Positions 44,377 through 52,855 of a DNA stretch of 64,000 nt are shown piece by piece (within the stretch, counting starts at the first letter, position 1; each line of letters starts with the position of its first letter). The notes beneath the pieces were generated by a model that did no database searches, had not been told where the DNA came from, and worked only from the letters and a program-made list of their open reading frames with translations. The position numbers and the translations under genes were made by a program. Source of the stretch: JAAFHB01 sp038236995 (GTDB lineage Bacteria; Bacteroidota; Bacteroidia; Bacteroidales; Prolixibacteraceae); contig JBBRZE010000009.1 in NCBI GenBank assembly GCA_038236995.1, positions 28,280 to 92,279 on the forward strand, given 5' to 3'.

Positions 44377-45144
44377 TTACCAGTTTTTCTCCACTTTAGT
44401 TCGCTCCGACTTCAATGCCTGCGCTTTCTTAACCTTTTCCTGCGTCTGTTTTTCATCATTCTCCAACGCTTGTAACATCTGCTCGGCACTTTGCTTCGAG
44501 ATCTTATTCGGTTGTGGCTGCTGCTGTTGCTGCTGATCCTTATTCTGGTCCTTCTTATCTTTGTTCTGGTCTTTGTTCTGATCCTTTTTGTCCTGATCTT
44601 TATTCTGGTCCTTCTTATCCTTGTCTTTATCCTTGTCCTTATCTTTGTCCTTATCCTTCTTCTTCTGATCCTCGTCTTTTTTCTTCATCTTCATCGCATA
44701 AGCAAGATTATACTTCGTCTCCGGATCATTAGGAGTAATTCGGAGCGCCTTTTTATACGCATCAATACTTGGATCAAACTTTTTTTGTGCAAGTAACGAG
44801 TTACCAAGATTGTGATAGACCATCGATTTCTCAGCCGGGTCTGTTGCAGTCTCAGCGAGTTTCTCAAACTCCGAAGCGGCCTGATCTGGTTTATTCTGTT
44901 TATAAATAGAATTTGCCAGATTAAATTGCCAATGAAAATCATCGGGCTTAATTTGCAAAGCCCGGCGGTAAGCCACCTCGGCCTTACCAAAAGTTACCGT
45001 ATCCAACTTTGCAGTATCCTTGAGTCCGTCAGCATAAAACGCATTCCCTTCGCGGACAAATTTCCGTTCTTTCTGGGCAAACACGGTAGTTGTGATGACA
45101 AAAGCGAGTAATATCAATAATAATTTCTTCATAACGATACTCAT
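44377..45144 (-). CDS. batC: BatC: TPR protein with K/D/Q-rich tail
   Basis: 255 residues. Signal peptide (KKLLLILLAFVITTTVFAQ) and three TPR units (about 45-150; AEVAYRRALQIKPDDFHWQFNLANSIYKQNKPDQAASEFEKL and ...YHNLGNSLLAQKKFDPSIDAYKKALRITPNDPETKYNLAYAMKMKK). A low-complexity stretch made of KDKDKD and QNKDQ units follows at about 155-210. The ATG overlaps the stop of batB (ATGA), indicating translational coupling. A second ATG four codons later is an alternative. The low-complexity DNA creates long antisense frames that are not genes. Confidence 0.88.
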   Translation of the reverse strand: MSIVMKKLLLILLAFVITTTVFAQKERKFVREGNAFYADGLKDTAKLDTVTFGKAEVAYRRALQIKPDDFHWQFNLANSIYKQNKPDQAASEFEKLAETATDPAEKSMVYHNLGNSLLAQKKFDPSIDAYKKALRITPNDPETKYNLAYAMKMKKKDEDQKKKDKDKDKDKDKDKDKKDQNKDQDKKDQNKDQNKDKKDQNKDQQQQQQPQPNKISKQSAEQMLQALENDEKQTQEKVKKAQALKSERTKVEKNW

Positions 45145-46178
45145 TTTTGATTGCCAAATAACCTGAAGTTACGAAGCCATTTGTTTTTCCGGTCGAGGAT
45201 CATAAAATCGATCAGAATCATTATAAGGGCAAGCACCAGAAAGAGGGCAAACTGATCGTTGTATTCAGAATATTGGCGCGAATCCATCTCGGTCTTCTGC
45301 ATTTTTTCAATTTCGTTGAAAAGGTTATTCAATCCCACTTCAGCATTATTGGCCCTGATGTATGTTCCACCGCCTGCTGTTGCAATCTGGGTCAACATGT
45401 TTTCATCCAACTTTGTCACAACGACTTTACCTTCATTATCCTTTAAAAAATCACTGCTGCCTGTACCAATTGGAATTGGGGCTCCCTGAGGAAGTCCCAT
45501 ACCAATTGTATGAACGATAATTTTTTTATCCAACGCCTCTTTGGCTGCTCCGACTGCATCATCTTCGTGATTCTCACCATCGGTAATTACGATAATCGCT
45601 TTACTCCCGACAAAATCGGGAGAGAAAGATTTCGTTGCCATATTAATCGCAGCACCAATCGCAGTTCCCTGAACCGGAACAATACTTGTATTGATGGCAT
45701 CGAGAAAAAGTTTGGCTGAAACGTAGTCGGTGGTAATCGGAAGCTGGACATAAGCCTGCCCTGCGAATACTATCAGACCCAGCTTATCATCGCGCAGACG
45801 TTCCGTCAGTTTGGCGATCGCCCTTTTTGCGCGTTCGAGACGGTTTGGTTTAATATCTTCAGCCAACATACTGTTAGAGACATCCAGCGCGATAATCAAC
45901 TCAACACCTTTTCTTTTCGATGTCAAAAGCTTTGAACCAAACTGAGGCTGCGCAAGTGCAGTAATAATAAAACCCAGAGCCAACATCCATAAAATGAATT
46001 TGATAATGGGGCGGGCAGTCGATACACTTGGCATTAATTGTTCAATCAACGCATGATCACCAAACAGCCGTAATGAACGGCGTCTGTTTATTCGCGACAG
46101 AATAAAAAACACCATGAATACCGGGATGACCAGCAGAAAATAGAAATATTCGGGATGTGCAAATCTAAACGATTCCAT
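45141..46178 (-). CDS. batB: BatB: von Willebrand factor A domain membrane protein
   Basis: 345 residues. Two N-terminal membrane helices (about 10-26 and 60-77), then a VWA domain with the metal site DVSNSM (DxSxS, about 98-103, in VELIIALDVSNSMLAED), threonine region QGTAIGAAI and IVITDGENHEDD, and a C-terminal helix (ALFLVLALIMILIDFMIL, about 313-330). The MIDAS motif is complete. It pairs with BatA, 23 bases upstream. Inner membrane with the VWA domain outside the cytosol is the usual model. Confidence 0.93.
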   Translation of the reverse strand: MESFRFAHPEYFYFLLVIPVFMVFFILSRINRRRSLRLFGDHALIEQLMPSVSTARPIIKFILWMLALGFIITALAQPQFGSKLLTSKRKGVELIIALDVSNSMLAEDIKPNRLERAKRAIAKLTERLRDDKLGLIVFAGQAYVQLPITTDYVSAKLFLDAINTSIVPVQGTAIGAAINMATKSFSPDFVGSKAIIVITDGENHEDDAVGAAKEALDKKIIVHTIGMGLPQGAPIPIGTGSSDFLKDNEGKVVVTKLDENMLTQIATAGGGTYIRANNAEVGLNNLFNEIEKMQKTEMDSRQYSEYNDQFALFLVLALIMILIDFMILDRKNKWLRNFRLFGNQK

Positions 46179-46201
46179 AACTCAATTTTTTTCTGATTCC
46201 T

Positions 46202-47194
46202 TTACGGAATATGCCTGAATACTACAAATTGCAGAATCATAGCAAATAGCGCAAGAAAAAGAGCTCCAATCGCATACTTGCGGTACTCTTCATTCTTTTT
46301 GCTGAATTCTTTGTTTTCAATTTTGGTTCTTTCGAGCCGATCGATCTCTTTATAAATAGCGATCAGTGTTTTATTATCTGTGGCACGGAAATACCTTCCA
46401 TCGGTGATCGTGGCAATCTCCTGCAACGTTTTTTCATCAATTTTCACCTCTACATCACGAATCTGAACCCCAAATGGAGTCTGGATCGGATAAGGAGCAG
46501 TTCCTATCGTTCCAACACCAATCGTGTAAACCCTGATTCCAAAGGTTTTGGCAATTTCCGCTGCTGTGATAGGAGCAATCTCCCCGCGGTTATTTTCACC
46601 GTCGGTAAGCAAAATGACCACTTTACTTTTTGCTTTACTGTCCTTTAACCGCGATACTGCGTTCGCCAATCCAAGTCCGATGGCTGTTCCGTCTTCGAGC
46701 AACCCTGGTTGTAAGTTCTGGAACAGATTAATTAACACAGCCCTGTCAGTCGTAAGCGGACATTGCGTAAAGCTTTCTGCAGAGAAGACGACCAATCCGA
46801 TCCGGTCGAACCTGCGCCCCGATACAAATTCGATAGCCACCGATTTCGCAGCACCAAGTCTGTCTGGCTGAAAATCGCGTGCAAGCATCGAACTCGACAT
46901 ATCGAGTGCAATCATGATATCAATCCCTTCAACGGTTTGGTTCTGCCAACTGTCCGAGGATTGAGGTCTGGCAAGACAAACAATTAATAAAGCCAGAACT
47001 CCGATCTGTAACACAAATGCAGCGTGTCGCAATGAGTGTTTCCATGTCAAGGGGGCTTTCTTCAGCGATTCTATCGTACTGATCTGAATACTTGCTTTCG
47101 ACTTTTTCTGACGAAGAACGTACCAAACAATCATTGGGATTAACCCCAACAACAGATAAAATAGTTCAGGTCTGGCAAATGTGATTGTACTCAT
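46202..47194 (-). CDS. batA: BatA: von Willebrand factor A domain membrane protein
   Basis: 330 residues. N-terminal helices (FYLLLGLIPMIVWYVLR and FVLQIGVLALLIVCLARP), VWA metal site DMSSSM (about 98-103, in GIDIMIALDMSSSMLARD), DGTAIGLGLANAV, VVILLTDGENNRG, and a final helix (AIGALFLALFAMILQFVVF). A homologue of the neighbouring BatB. Its start overlaps the end of the preceding gene by 4 bases. Confidence 0.93.
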   Translation of the reverse strand: MSTITFARPELFYLLLGLIPMIVWYVLRQKKSKASIQISTIESLKKAPLTWKHSLRHAAFVLQIGVLALLIVCLARPQSSDSWQNQTVEGIDIMIALDMSSSMLARDFQPDRLGAAKSVAIEFVSGRRFDRIGLVVFSAESFTQCPLTTDRAVLINLFQNLQPGLLEDGTAIGLGLANAVSRLKDSKAKSKVVILLTDGENNRGEIAPITAAEIAKTFGIRVYTIGVGTIGTAPYPIQTPFGVQIRDVEVKIDEKTLQEIATITDGRYFRATDNKTLIAIYKEIDRLERTKIENKEFSKKNEEYRKYAIGALFLALFAMILQFVVFRHIP

Positions 47195-48216
47195 AACTTA
47201 CCCTCCCCTTTTATATCAGTTATATCGACTTTTACCACTTCCTTTGCCTCTACTTCTGCGGGTTTAGGTACTTCGGTAACCACTTCAACGGTTGTTTCTT
47301 TCACAAATAGATAAGCATTCGAAAGCATACGGTGATTTTCATCGGGAAGCGGTGTAAATTTTGCAAACTTTACAAGGTCCGCCACTTCCAGAATCTCTTT
47401 TAATTCTCCTACGGAACTGGGATCAACCTGTGATTCTTTAGCTTTAAAGCACGTGAGTATCTCAAATGAAGTCTGTTCCATTGCAGCAATTGTAAACCGC
47501 TCTTCGATGTAAACCCTCACGATATCAGTAAGGCGCGTATAATAATCTTTCACCTTCTCGTGCTGCCACAGCTCTTCGCCCTTCAGTTTATCAAGCTCTT
47601 GCAAAGCAATCAAATGAGCCGGAATCTTGGGTTTCGGTGGTCGCTGGAACAAAGGTTTGTTTTTATTCCTGCGGCTGATCGCGTAAATGGTCAAAAACAC
47701 AATTGCGCCAATCAGGATAATCCCAAGTAACCATGGGGCGATCTCTTTAAATGTGACGGGTGCAGCAAATGGTTTTTTAATGTCGACGGGACCTTTCTTC
47801 AAATCGACAGGAGGCATCTTTACGAAAAGTGTCAGGTTGTTGCTTCTGAGCGAATCGATGCTTCCCTCTTTTCTTACTTTAAAAACGAATGGAGGAATGT
47901 AGTGTGCTCCGCTGTCGAAACAGGTTACAAGGTAAGTTTGCTTCAATTGTAAGCGGGTCCCCTCCAATTTTGTGGTATCGATCTTCGATTTGTTAAGAAT
48001 TTCAACCTTTAAGATCGAATCGGGCAATTGCGGAAATTCAACTTTCGTTCCAGCCGTTTGTTCGACAACAATCAATAGTTTAATCTGATCACCCAACCAA
48101 ATCGAATCGTGTTCGAGGGCTGTTTTCACGTTTATCTCCTGTCCGTTCACAAGGAACAGGGACAGGAAGAAGACAGAAAACGATAGTATATATTTTAATC
48201 CGGATAATCTTCTCAT
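47191..48216 (-). CDS. Bat operon hypothetical membrane protein
   Basis: 341 residues at the position held in other Bat operons by a poorly named protein (sometimes called BatX) between the DUF58 gene and batA. Signal peptide (LKYILSFSVFFLSLFLVNGQ), a periplasmic beta-rich domain (KTALEHDSIWLGDQIKLLIVVEQTAGTKVEFPQLPDSI), one membrane helix (about 160-182: WLLGIILIGAIVFLTIYAIS), then a cytosolic helical domain with KVKDYYTRLTDIVRVYIEERF. The plan is BatD-like in miniature. It overlaps its neighbours on both sides by 4 bases. Confidence 0.8.
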   Translation of the reverse strand: MRRLSGLKYILSFSVFFLSLFLVNGQEINVKTALEHDSIWLGDQIKLLIVVEQTAGTKVEFPQLPDSILKVEILNKSKIDTTKLEGTRLQLKQTYLVTCFDSGAHYIPPFVFKVRKEGSIDSLRSNNLTLFVKMPPVDLKKGPVDIKKPFAAPVTFKEIAPWLLGIILIGAIVFLTIYAISRRNKNKPLFQRPPKPKIPAHLIALQELDKLKGEELWQHEKVKDYYTRLTDIVRVYIEERFTIAAMEQTSFEILTCFKAKESQVDPSSVGELKEILEVADLVKFAKFTPLPDENHRMLSNAYLFVKETTVEVVTEVPKPAEVEAKEVVKVDITDIKGEGKL

Positions 48217-49094
48217 AATTTGTGTTCCCTTTTCTTGAAAAGCGCAACGAGTGACTTCACGTAATCTTCGCGTGTACTGACATTGACATAATCTAAACCT
48301 GTCTTTTTCAGCAAACTATCTAATTGCTTATTCTTTTCGTGCCAATCTCGGGTGTAGGATTCTCTCACGCGGCTGCTTGACGAATCAACCCAAAGGTATT
48401 CACCTGTTTCTGCATCCTTTAGTTTGATCATCCCAACAGATGGAAGCCACGACTCACGCTCATCGTAAATCCGAAGACCCACCATGTCGTGTTTGTTATT
48501 CGCGATAGACAGGGCTTGCTCCAATTGAGGGAGTTTATCCATAAAGTCGGAGATTACAAATGCCGTAACTCTACGCTTCATTGCATTGGTTAGGTAACGC
48601 AAGGCCATTGCCAGATCGGTTTTGCGCGAAACCGGTTCAAATTCGATCAGTTCGCGGATGATGCGCAAGGTATGAGTACGTCCTTTTTGCGGGGGAATAA
48701 ATTTCTCGATGCGGTCGGAGAAAAAGAGTACGCCAATCTTATCGTTGTTAGATATTGCCGAGAATGAAAGAATTGCAGCAATCTCAACGATTACATTTTT
48801 TTTCATCCGTTCGACGGTACCGAAATCGCGCGAGCCGCTCACGTCAACAAGCAACATGACCGTCAGTTCCCGCTCTTCTTCGAATATCTTGATAAATGGG
48901 TGGCCATACCGGGCAGTTACGTTCCAGTCGATGTTGCGGATATCGTCGCCAAACTGGTATTCACGTACTTCGCTAAAAGCCATACCACGGCCCTTAAACG
49001 CGCTGTGGTATTCTCCTGCAAAGATATTCCGGGAAAGCCCTTTCGTTTTTATCTCAATTTTCCGAACTTTTTTTAACAGTTCCGATGCTTCCAC
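48213..49094 (-). CDS. DUF58 domain-containing protein
   Basis: 293 residues, soluble. The DUF58 hallmark FKGRGMAFSEVREYQFGDDIRNIDWNVTARYGHPFIKIFEEERELTVMLLVDVSGS (about 30-90) is complete and merges into a VWA-like fold; DVSGS is its metal-site equivalent. It always accompanies MoxR ATPases and VWA proteins. Together they are thought to act as a chaperone-like system for metal insertion or complex assembly. Follows moxR after 82 bases. Confidence 0.93.
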   Translation of the reverse strand: MEASELLKKVRKIEIKTKGLSRNIFAGEYHSAFKGRGMAFSEVREYQFGDDIRNIDWNVTARYGHPFIKIFEEERELTVMLLVDVSGSRDFGTVERMKKNVIVEIAAILSFSAISNNDKIGVLFFSDRIEKFIPPQKGRTHTLRIIRELIEFEPVSRKTDLAMALRYLTNAMKRRVTAFVISDFMDKLPQLEQALSIANNKHDMVGLRIYDERESWLPSVGMIKLKDAETGEYLWVDSSSSRVRESYTRDWHEKNKQLDSLLKKTGLDYVNVSTREDYVKSLVALFKKREHKL

Positions 49095-49176
49095 TTTTCT
49101 TTATTCTTGAATTATTGATTATTAACAATTCTGACAGTATTGACCGGTAATATGATCCGTTCTATCCTTCCTTCCA

Positions 49177-50172
49177 CTAAGGGACTTCGATTGTATTCAA
49201 TATTTCGCTAATGATCTCTTCGGTGGAAAGATTGTTCGCTTCAGCTTCGTAACTTAAACCGATACGGTGGCGCAATACATCGTGACATACGGCACGAATA
49301 TCTTCTGGAATCACATAACCACGACGCTTGATAAATGCATATGCTTTAGCGGCCTGTGCAAGACTGATAGAAGCACGAGGTGAAGCACCATAAGTGATCA
49401 TTTCCTCGAATTTAGCCAGTCCGGCCTCTTTTGGTTCGCGTGTGGCAAATACAATATCCACAATATATTTCTGGATCTTCTCGTCCATATAAACTTCTTT
49501 CACAATGTCCCTCGCCCTTACAATATCTTCGGGTTTTAACACCGTTTTGGCTTTCGGGAATTCTTTCAAAAGGTTCATCTGGATGATTAATTTCTCTTCG
49601 TCCTTTTTAGGATAATTTAATACGACCTTCAACATAAAACGGTCAACCTGGGCTTCAGGTAAACGATAAGTTCCCTCCTGTTCGATCGGATTTTGAGTTG
49701 CCATTACAAGGAACGGATTCTCAAGCTTATAAGTATTGGCTCCAATCGTTACCTGTCGTTCCTGCATCGCCTCCAATAACGCTGATTGCACTTTCGCAGG
49801 TGCTCGGTTAATTTCATCCGCCAATACAAAATTGGTAAAGATAGGTCCTTTGCGTACTATAAACTCCTCATTCTTTTGACTATAAATCATTGTACCGATT
49901 AAGTCGGCCGGAAGAAGGTCAGGTGTAAACTGAATACGGGCAAATTTGGCATCGATTGTATTCGCAAGTGTATTGATCGCCAAGGTCTTTGCCAAACCGG
50001 GCACACCTTCCAAAAGAATATGCCCATCGGACAGCAATCCGATCAACAAGCTCTCAACCAGATGTTTTTGTCCAACAATCACTTTGTTCATTTCCATGGA
50101 AATAAGATCCACAAATGAACTTTCACGTTGAATTCGTTCGTTAAGTTCTCTAATGTCCAATGTCTGATTCAT
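49177..50172 (-). CDS. MoxR-family AAA+ ATPase
   Basis: 331 residues. Walker A EGVPGLAKT (about 55-63), Walker B with sensor region FVLADEINRAPAKVQSALLEAMQERQVTIG (about 112-141), FLVMATQNPIEQEGTYRLPEAQVDRFMLKV (about 153-182) with the arginine finger, and a C-terminal lid domain (YGASPRASISLAQAAKAYAFIKRRGYVIPEDI). The first gene of the Bat operon and its energy source. The operon promoter should lie in 50173-50260; only a weak TATTTTCG element (50214-50221) was noticed. Confidence 0.95.
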   Translation of the reverse strand: MNQTLDIRELNERIQRESSFVDLISMEMNKVIVGQKHLVESLLIGLLSDGHILLEGVPGLAKTLAINTLANTIDAKFARIQFTPDLLPADLIGTMIYSQKNEEFIVRKGPIFTNFVLADEINRAPAKVQSALLEAMQERQVTIGANTYKLENPFLVMATQNPIEQEGTYRLPEAQVDRFMLKVVLNYPKKDEEKLIIQMNLLKEFPKAKTVLKPEDIVRARDIVKEVYMDEKIQKYIVDIVFATREPKEAGLAKFEEMITYGASPRASISLAQAAKAYAFIKRRGYVIPEDIRAVCHDVLRHRIGLSYEAEANNLSTEEIISEILNTIEVP

Positions 50173-50405
50173 AATCCAATAGATAATTAATTATTGTGCT
50201 TTAATAACGGATACGAAAATAGTGTTTTGTATTGTTTCAAGAGGTATGATTTAATTAAAAAATGTTAAGTCTTCACTAAAACGTAACAGACCACCTTTGA
50301 TTCCACTTAAAATTTCAGTATCAACCCCTTTGCACAACCATTTTAGACGATGATATTACCTTATTGCAAATCTCAATCTTTTGGATCATTGTCTCTGCTT
50401 TAAAG

Positions 50406-50690
50406 CATAAATCCCGACCATTTTGGTCATCGACACTGTCATTCTTCATAAATCCCGACCATTTTGGTCATCGACACTATCATTCTTCATAAATGAACGA
50501 CCATTTTGGTCATCGTCACTGTCATATTTCATAAATCCTGACCATTTTGGTTATCGTCACTGTCATTTTTCATAAATGCACGACCATTTTGGCTATCGTC
50601 ACTGTCATTCTTCATAAATGCACAACCATTTTAGTTATCGTCACTGTCATTCTGCATAAATCCTGATCATTTTCGTTGAAAACGGCTGCT
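50406..50690. repeat. 41/42-bp tandem repeat (six full copies and a partial one)
   Basis: Units begin CATAAAT at 50406 and 50447 and then at 41- or 42-base steps. Each contains the small palindrome GACCATTTTGGTC or a variant, followed by ATCG(A/T)CACTGTCATT. Copies one and two are almost identical; later ones drift (for example AACCATTTTAGTT, then TGATCATTTTCGTT in the last). The period is not a multiple of three and there are no unique spacers. Confidence 0.88.
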
Positions 50691-50713
50691 GGATGGAATA
50701 GATAGGTAGGCTG

Positions 50714-50739
50714 TAGAGACGTTGCATGCAACGTCTCTA
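50714..50739. repeat. Palindromic repeat, copy 3 (TAGAGAC family)
   Basis: A perfect 26-base palindrome: TAGAGACGTTGCA followed by its exact inverse. Outer arms equal those of the copies at 18576 and 36588, but the inner part differs (GTTGCATGCAAC instead of AAGGC...GCCTT). The A/T-rich surroundings have no gene. Confidence 0.75.
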
Positions 50740-50965
50740 ATTGCACATTGACCCTATTATCATTGGTGCAACAACCGGAATATTAATCAAATTGACACCT
50801 TTCGGATTTCAAACACCTTTTAAATTGCCCCAATTAAAATTTACATATTCCAAAGCGGTGCGGAAACCGAAAAGTTAATGGTCCATGTCTCACTGTAATC
50901 GAACTCGAGTCCCGACTGAACCGAAAAAATTGAATTGTTGAAATATTATTGGTATAATATTTTAC

Positions 50966-50973
50966 TAATTTTG
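50966..50973 (+). promoter_or_regulatory. Candidate -7 box for the GH43 gene
   Basis: TAATTTTG fits TAnnTTTG and would start a transcript near 50980, about 59 bases before the ATG. No -33 TTTG at 18-21 bases was found (TTG at 50938-50940 is 25 away). Confidence 0.4.
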
Positions 50974-51038
50974 ACCTGCGGAAGAACCGGAATCTACCGC
51001 TATTGAGATTTATGATTTAATCATTCAACGATCAGAAA

Positions 51039-52643
51039 ATGTATAGAACATATCTTTTACTGTGCCTCGTTTTGGTTTTAACAGGCAGTTCATCAATTGT
51101 ATCGGCTCAAATTACCTATCGGAATCCGGTAATCCCTGGTTTCCATCCCGACCCAAGTGTTTGCCGCGTCGGTAATGACTATTACCTTGTGACCTCCACA
51201 TTTGAATACTTTCCGGGAGTGCCCGTCTTCCATAGCAAGGACCTGGTAAACTGGGAACAGATCGGGCATTGCCTGACTCGCGAATCGCAACTTCCATTGA
51301 AAAAATGCCGTGCTTCAGGTGGAATCTATGCCCCAACGATCCGTTATCACGACGGACTCTTCTATATGGTAGTCACCAATGTCTCGGGTGGGGGAAATTT
51401 TTTCGTAACAGCCAAAGACCCTGCCGGCGAATGGAGCGAACCGATATGGGTGAACCAGGGTGGAATTGATCCGACCATCTTCTGGGACGAAGACGGGAAA
51501 ACCTATTTCATGAGCGTCGGTCATCAGTTCAATGATGGAATACAACGCGAAGGGATCGTGATTTCGGAAATCGATCTTAAAACAGGTAAAAGAACCACCG
51601 AGCCGGTCTCTGTATGGAACGGAACTGGGGGGCGTTACCCGGAGGCGCCACATATCTACAAGAAAGATGGGTTTTACTTCCTTCTGATTGCAGAAGGTGG
51701 AACGGAATATGGTCATAAAGTGACCATTGCACGCAGTAAATTTATATATGGTCTTTACGAATCGGCTCCCGGAAATCCGATTCTTACGCATATCAACAGA
51801 ATCACTCAAACGAACCAGATCCAGGGAACAGGTCATGCCGATTTGATTGAGGCACACGATGGCAGCTGGTGGGCAGTATTTTTGGCATTCCGATTACAGA
51901 ACGGCAATCATCACCTCACAGGCCGCGAAACCTATCTTGGACCTGTGTCGTGGCCGAAGAATGGCTGGCCTATTGTAAATGGTGATGGCACCGTTGCTCT
52001 TGATATGACTTGCCCGACCCTTCCACTTCAGCCATTCCCCGCAAAACCTGTAAGAGATGAATTTAGCTCATCTGTTCCCGGACTTGAATGGAACTATTTG
52101 CGTAATCCGTCGATGGAGAATTACAAGTTTGATTCGAAGAACAGTAAATTGGTACTTAAGGGAACGGGTTTAACATTGAAAGATGTCGATTCGCCAACAT
52201 TCCTTGGAAGACGCCAGGAACACATCAACTTCTCGGCAACCACTTCACTCAACTTTCAACCTTCAAAGATCAATGAAGAGGCAGGAATTACCGCACTGAT
52301 GAACGACCGTTACCATTTTGATCTTTTAAAGACCAAAGGGAAAGTGATTTTAAGGTACCAACTGGGAAGCATTATCCATGTAGCCAAAGAGTTGACCGTT
52401 AACACCGATAAAGTTCAGTTGCGGATTGAAGGATCGGAAACCTTTTACACTTTTTCGTATAGCACTGATGGTGTTAAATTCGTGATCCTTGGCAAAGCCG
52501 ATACAAACCTGATCAGCACCGAAACAGCAGGTGGATTTACCGGAATCTACCTGGGTTTGTTTGCTTCAGGTAACGGTGTTAAATCTGTCACACCAGCAGT
52601 ATTTGATTGGTTTGACTACATGGGAAGGGGCATTGATTATTGA
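51039..52643 (+). CDS. Glycoside hydrolase family 43 protein (beta-xylosidase/arabinosidase type), secreted
   Basis: 534 residues. Signal peptide (TYLLLCLVLVLTGSSSIVSAQ). The five-bladed GH43 propeller starts with YRNPVIPGFHPDPSVCRVGNDYYLVTSTFEYFPGVPVFHSKDLVNWEQIG, where the first Asp (HPDPS, about residue 38) is the expected general base. IDPTIFWDEDGKTYF holds the second conserved Asp, and the acid Glu is in RYPEAPHIYKKDGFYFLL (about 206). HADLIEAHDGSWWAVFLAFR follows. A C-terminal beta-sandwich (about 340-534) is the GH43 C2-type accessory domain. Probably releases xylose or arabinose from plant oligosaccharides. No SusCD pair or other glycosidase lies nearby, so it is an orphan. Confidence 0.92.
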   Translation: MYRTYLLLCLVLVLTGSSSIVSAQITYRNPVIPGFHPDPSVCRVGNDYYLVTSTFEYFPGVPVFHSKDLVNWEQIGHCLTRESQLPLKKCRASGGIYAPTIRYHDGLFYMVVTNVSGGGNFFVTAKDPAGEWSEPIWVNQGGIDPTIFWDEDGKTYFMSVGHQFNDGIQREGIVISEIDLKTGKRTTEPVSVWNGTGGRYPEAPHIYKKDGFYFLLIAEGGTEYGHKVTIARSKFIYGLYESAPGNPILTHINRITQTNQIQGTGHADLIEAHDGSWWAVFLAFRLQNGNHHLTGRETYLGPVSWPKNGWPIVNGDGTVALDMTCPTLPLQPFPAKPVRDEFSSSVPGLEWNYLRNPSMENYKFDSKNSKLVLKGTGLTLKDVDSPTFLGRRQEHINFSATTSLNFQPSKINEEAGITALMNDRYHFDLLKTKGKVILRYQLGSIIHVAKELTVNTDKVQLRIEGSETFYTFSYSTDGVKFVILGKADTNLISTETAGGFTGIYLGLFASGNGVKSVTPAVFDWFDYMGRGIDY

Positions 52644-52751
52644 ATTAAGTCACGCTGAAACCCTGACAAAGTTGATTTTTCACTGAATATTTCATGTTGA
52701 AGAACAAGAATTTAACGAACAAATATCAGTTATTTATTGAGAAATATTATT

Positions 52752-52773
52752 TATTTTTGAAAAGATTAACAAA
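52752..52773. promoter_or_regulatory. Possible promoter -7 box and Rex-like operator upstream of the hydrogenase cluster
   Basis: TATTTTTG (52752-52759) fits the -7 consensus. Overlapping it is an imperfect inverted repeat TTTTTGAA-aaga-TTAACAAA (52754-52773), whose right half is an exact Rex half-site while the left half matches six of eight bases. Rex, the NADH/NAD+ sensor, often represses hydrogenase and fermentation genes. No -33 element is evident, so both readings are tentative. Confidence 0.3.
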
Positions 52774-52841
52774 CTAGCATATAAACACAAGCATTACGGC
52801 AGACCAACGATCTCATCAATATATTCTGATAACCTAATTTT

Positions 52842-52848
52842 AAGGAGG
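52842..52848 (+). promoter_or_regulatory. Strong Shine-Dalgarno sequence before the first hydrogenase gene
   Basis: AAGGAGG lies seven bases before the ATG at 52856. Most genes in this window lack any such sequence, so this start site is exceptional and predicts efficient initiation or a foreign origin. Confidence 0.7.
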
Positions 52849-52855
52849 ACGGAAA

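Larger units (their letters stand above)
50173..51038. other. Gene-free region between the Bat operon and the GH43 gene
   Basis: 866 bases between divergent genes with no credible ORF. It contains a 41-bp tandem repeat (50406-50690), a TAGAGAC palindrome (50714-50739), and near the right end a candidate -7 box for the GH43 gene. The remaining sequence shows no recognised RNA motif. Confidence 0.7.

Noticed and set aside
44491..44796. Long plus-strand frame rich in Leu, Val and Ile opposite batC
   Set aside because: It is the antisense of the KDKD/QNKDQ repeats of BatC; the low-complexity DNA opens all frames.
50406..50690. Tandem repeats resembling a CRISPR array
   Set aside because: Whole 41-base units repeat with drift and there are no unique spacers of constant length; no cas genes are present.
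52644..52855. A short gene in the gap before the hydrogenase cluster
   Set aside because: No frame longer than a few codons has a start and sensible composition; the region looks like promoter and leader.
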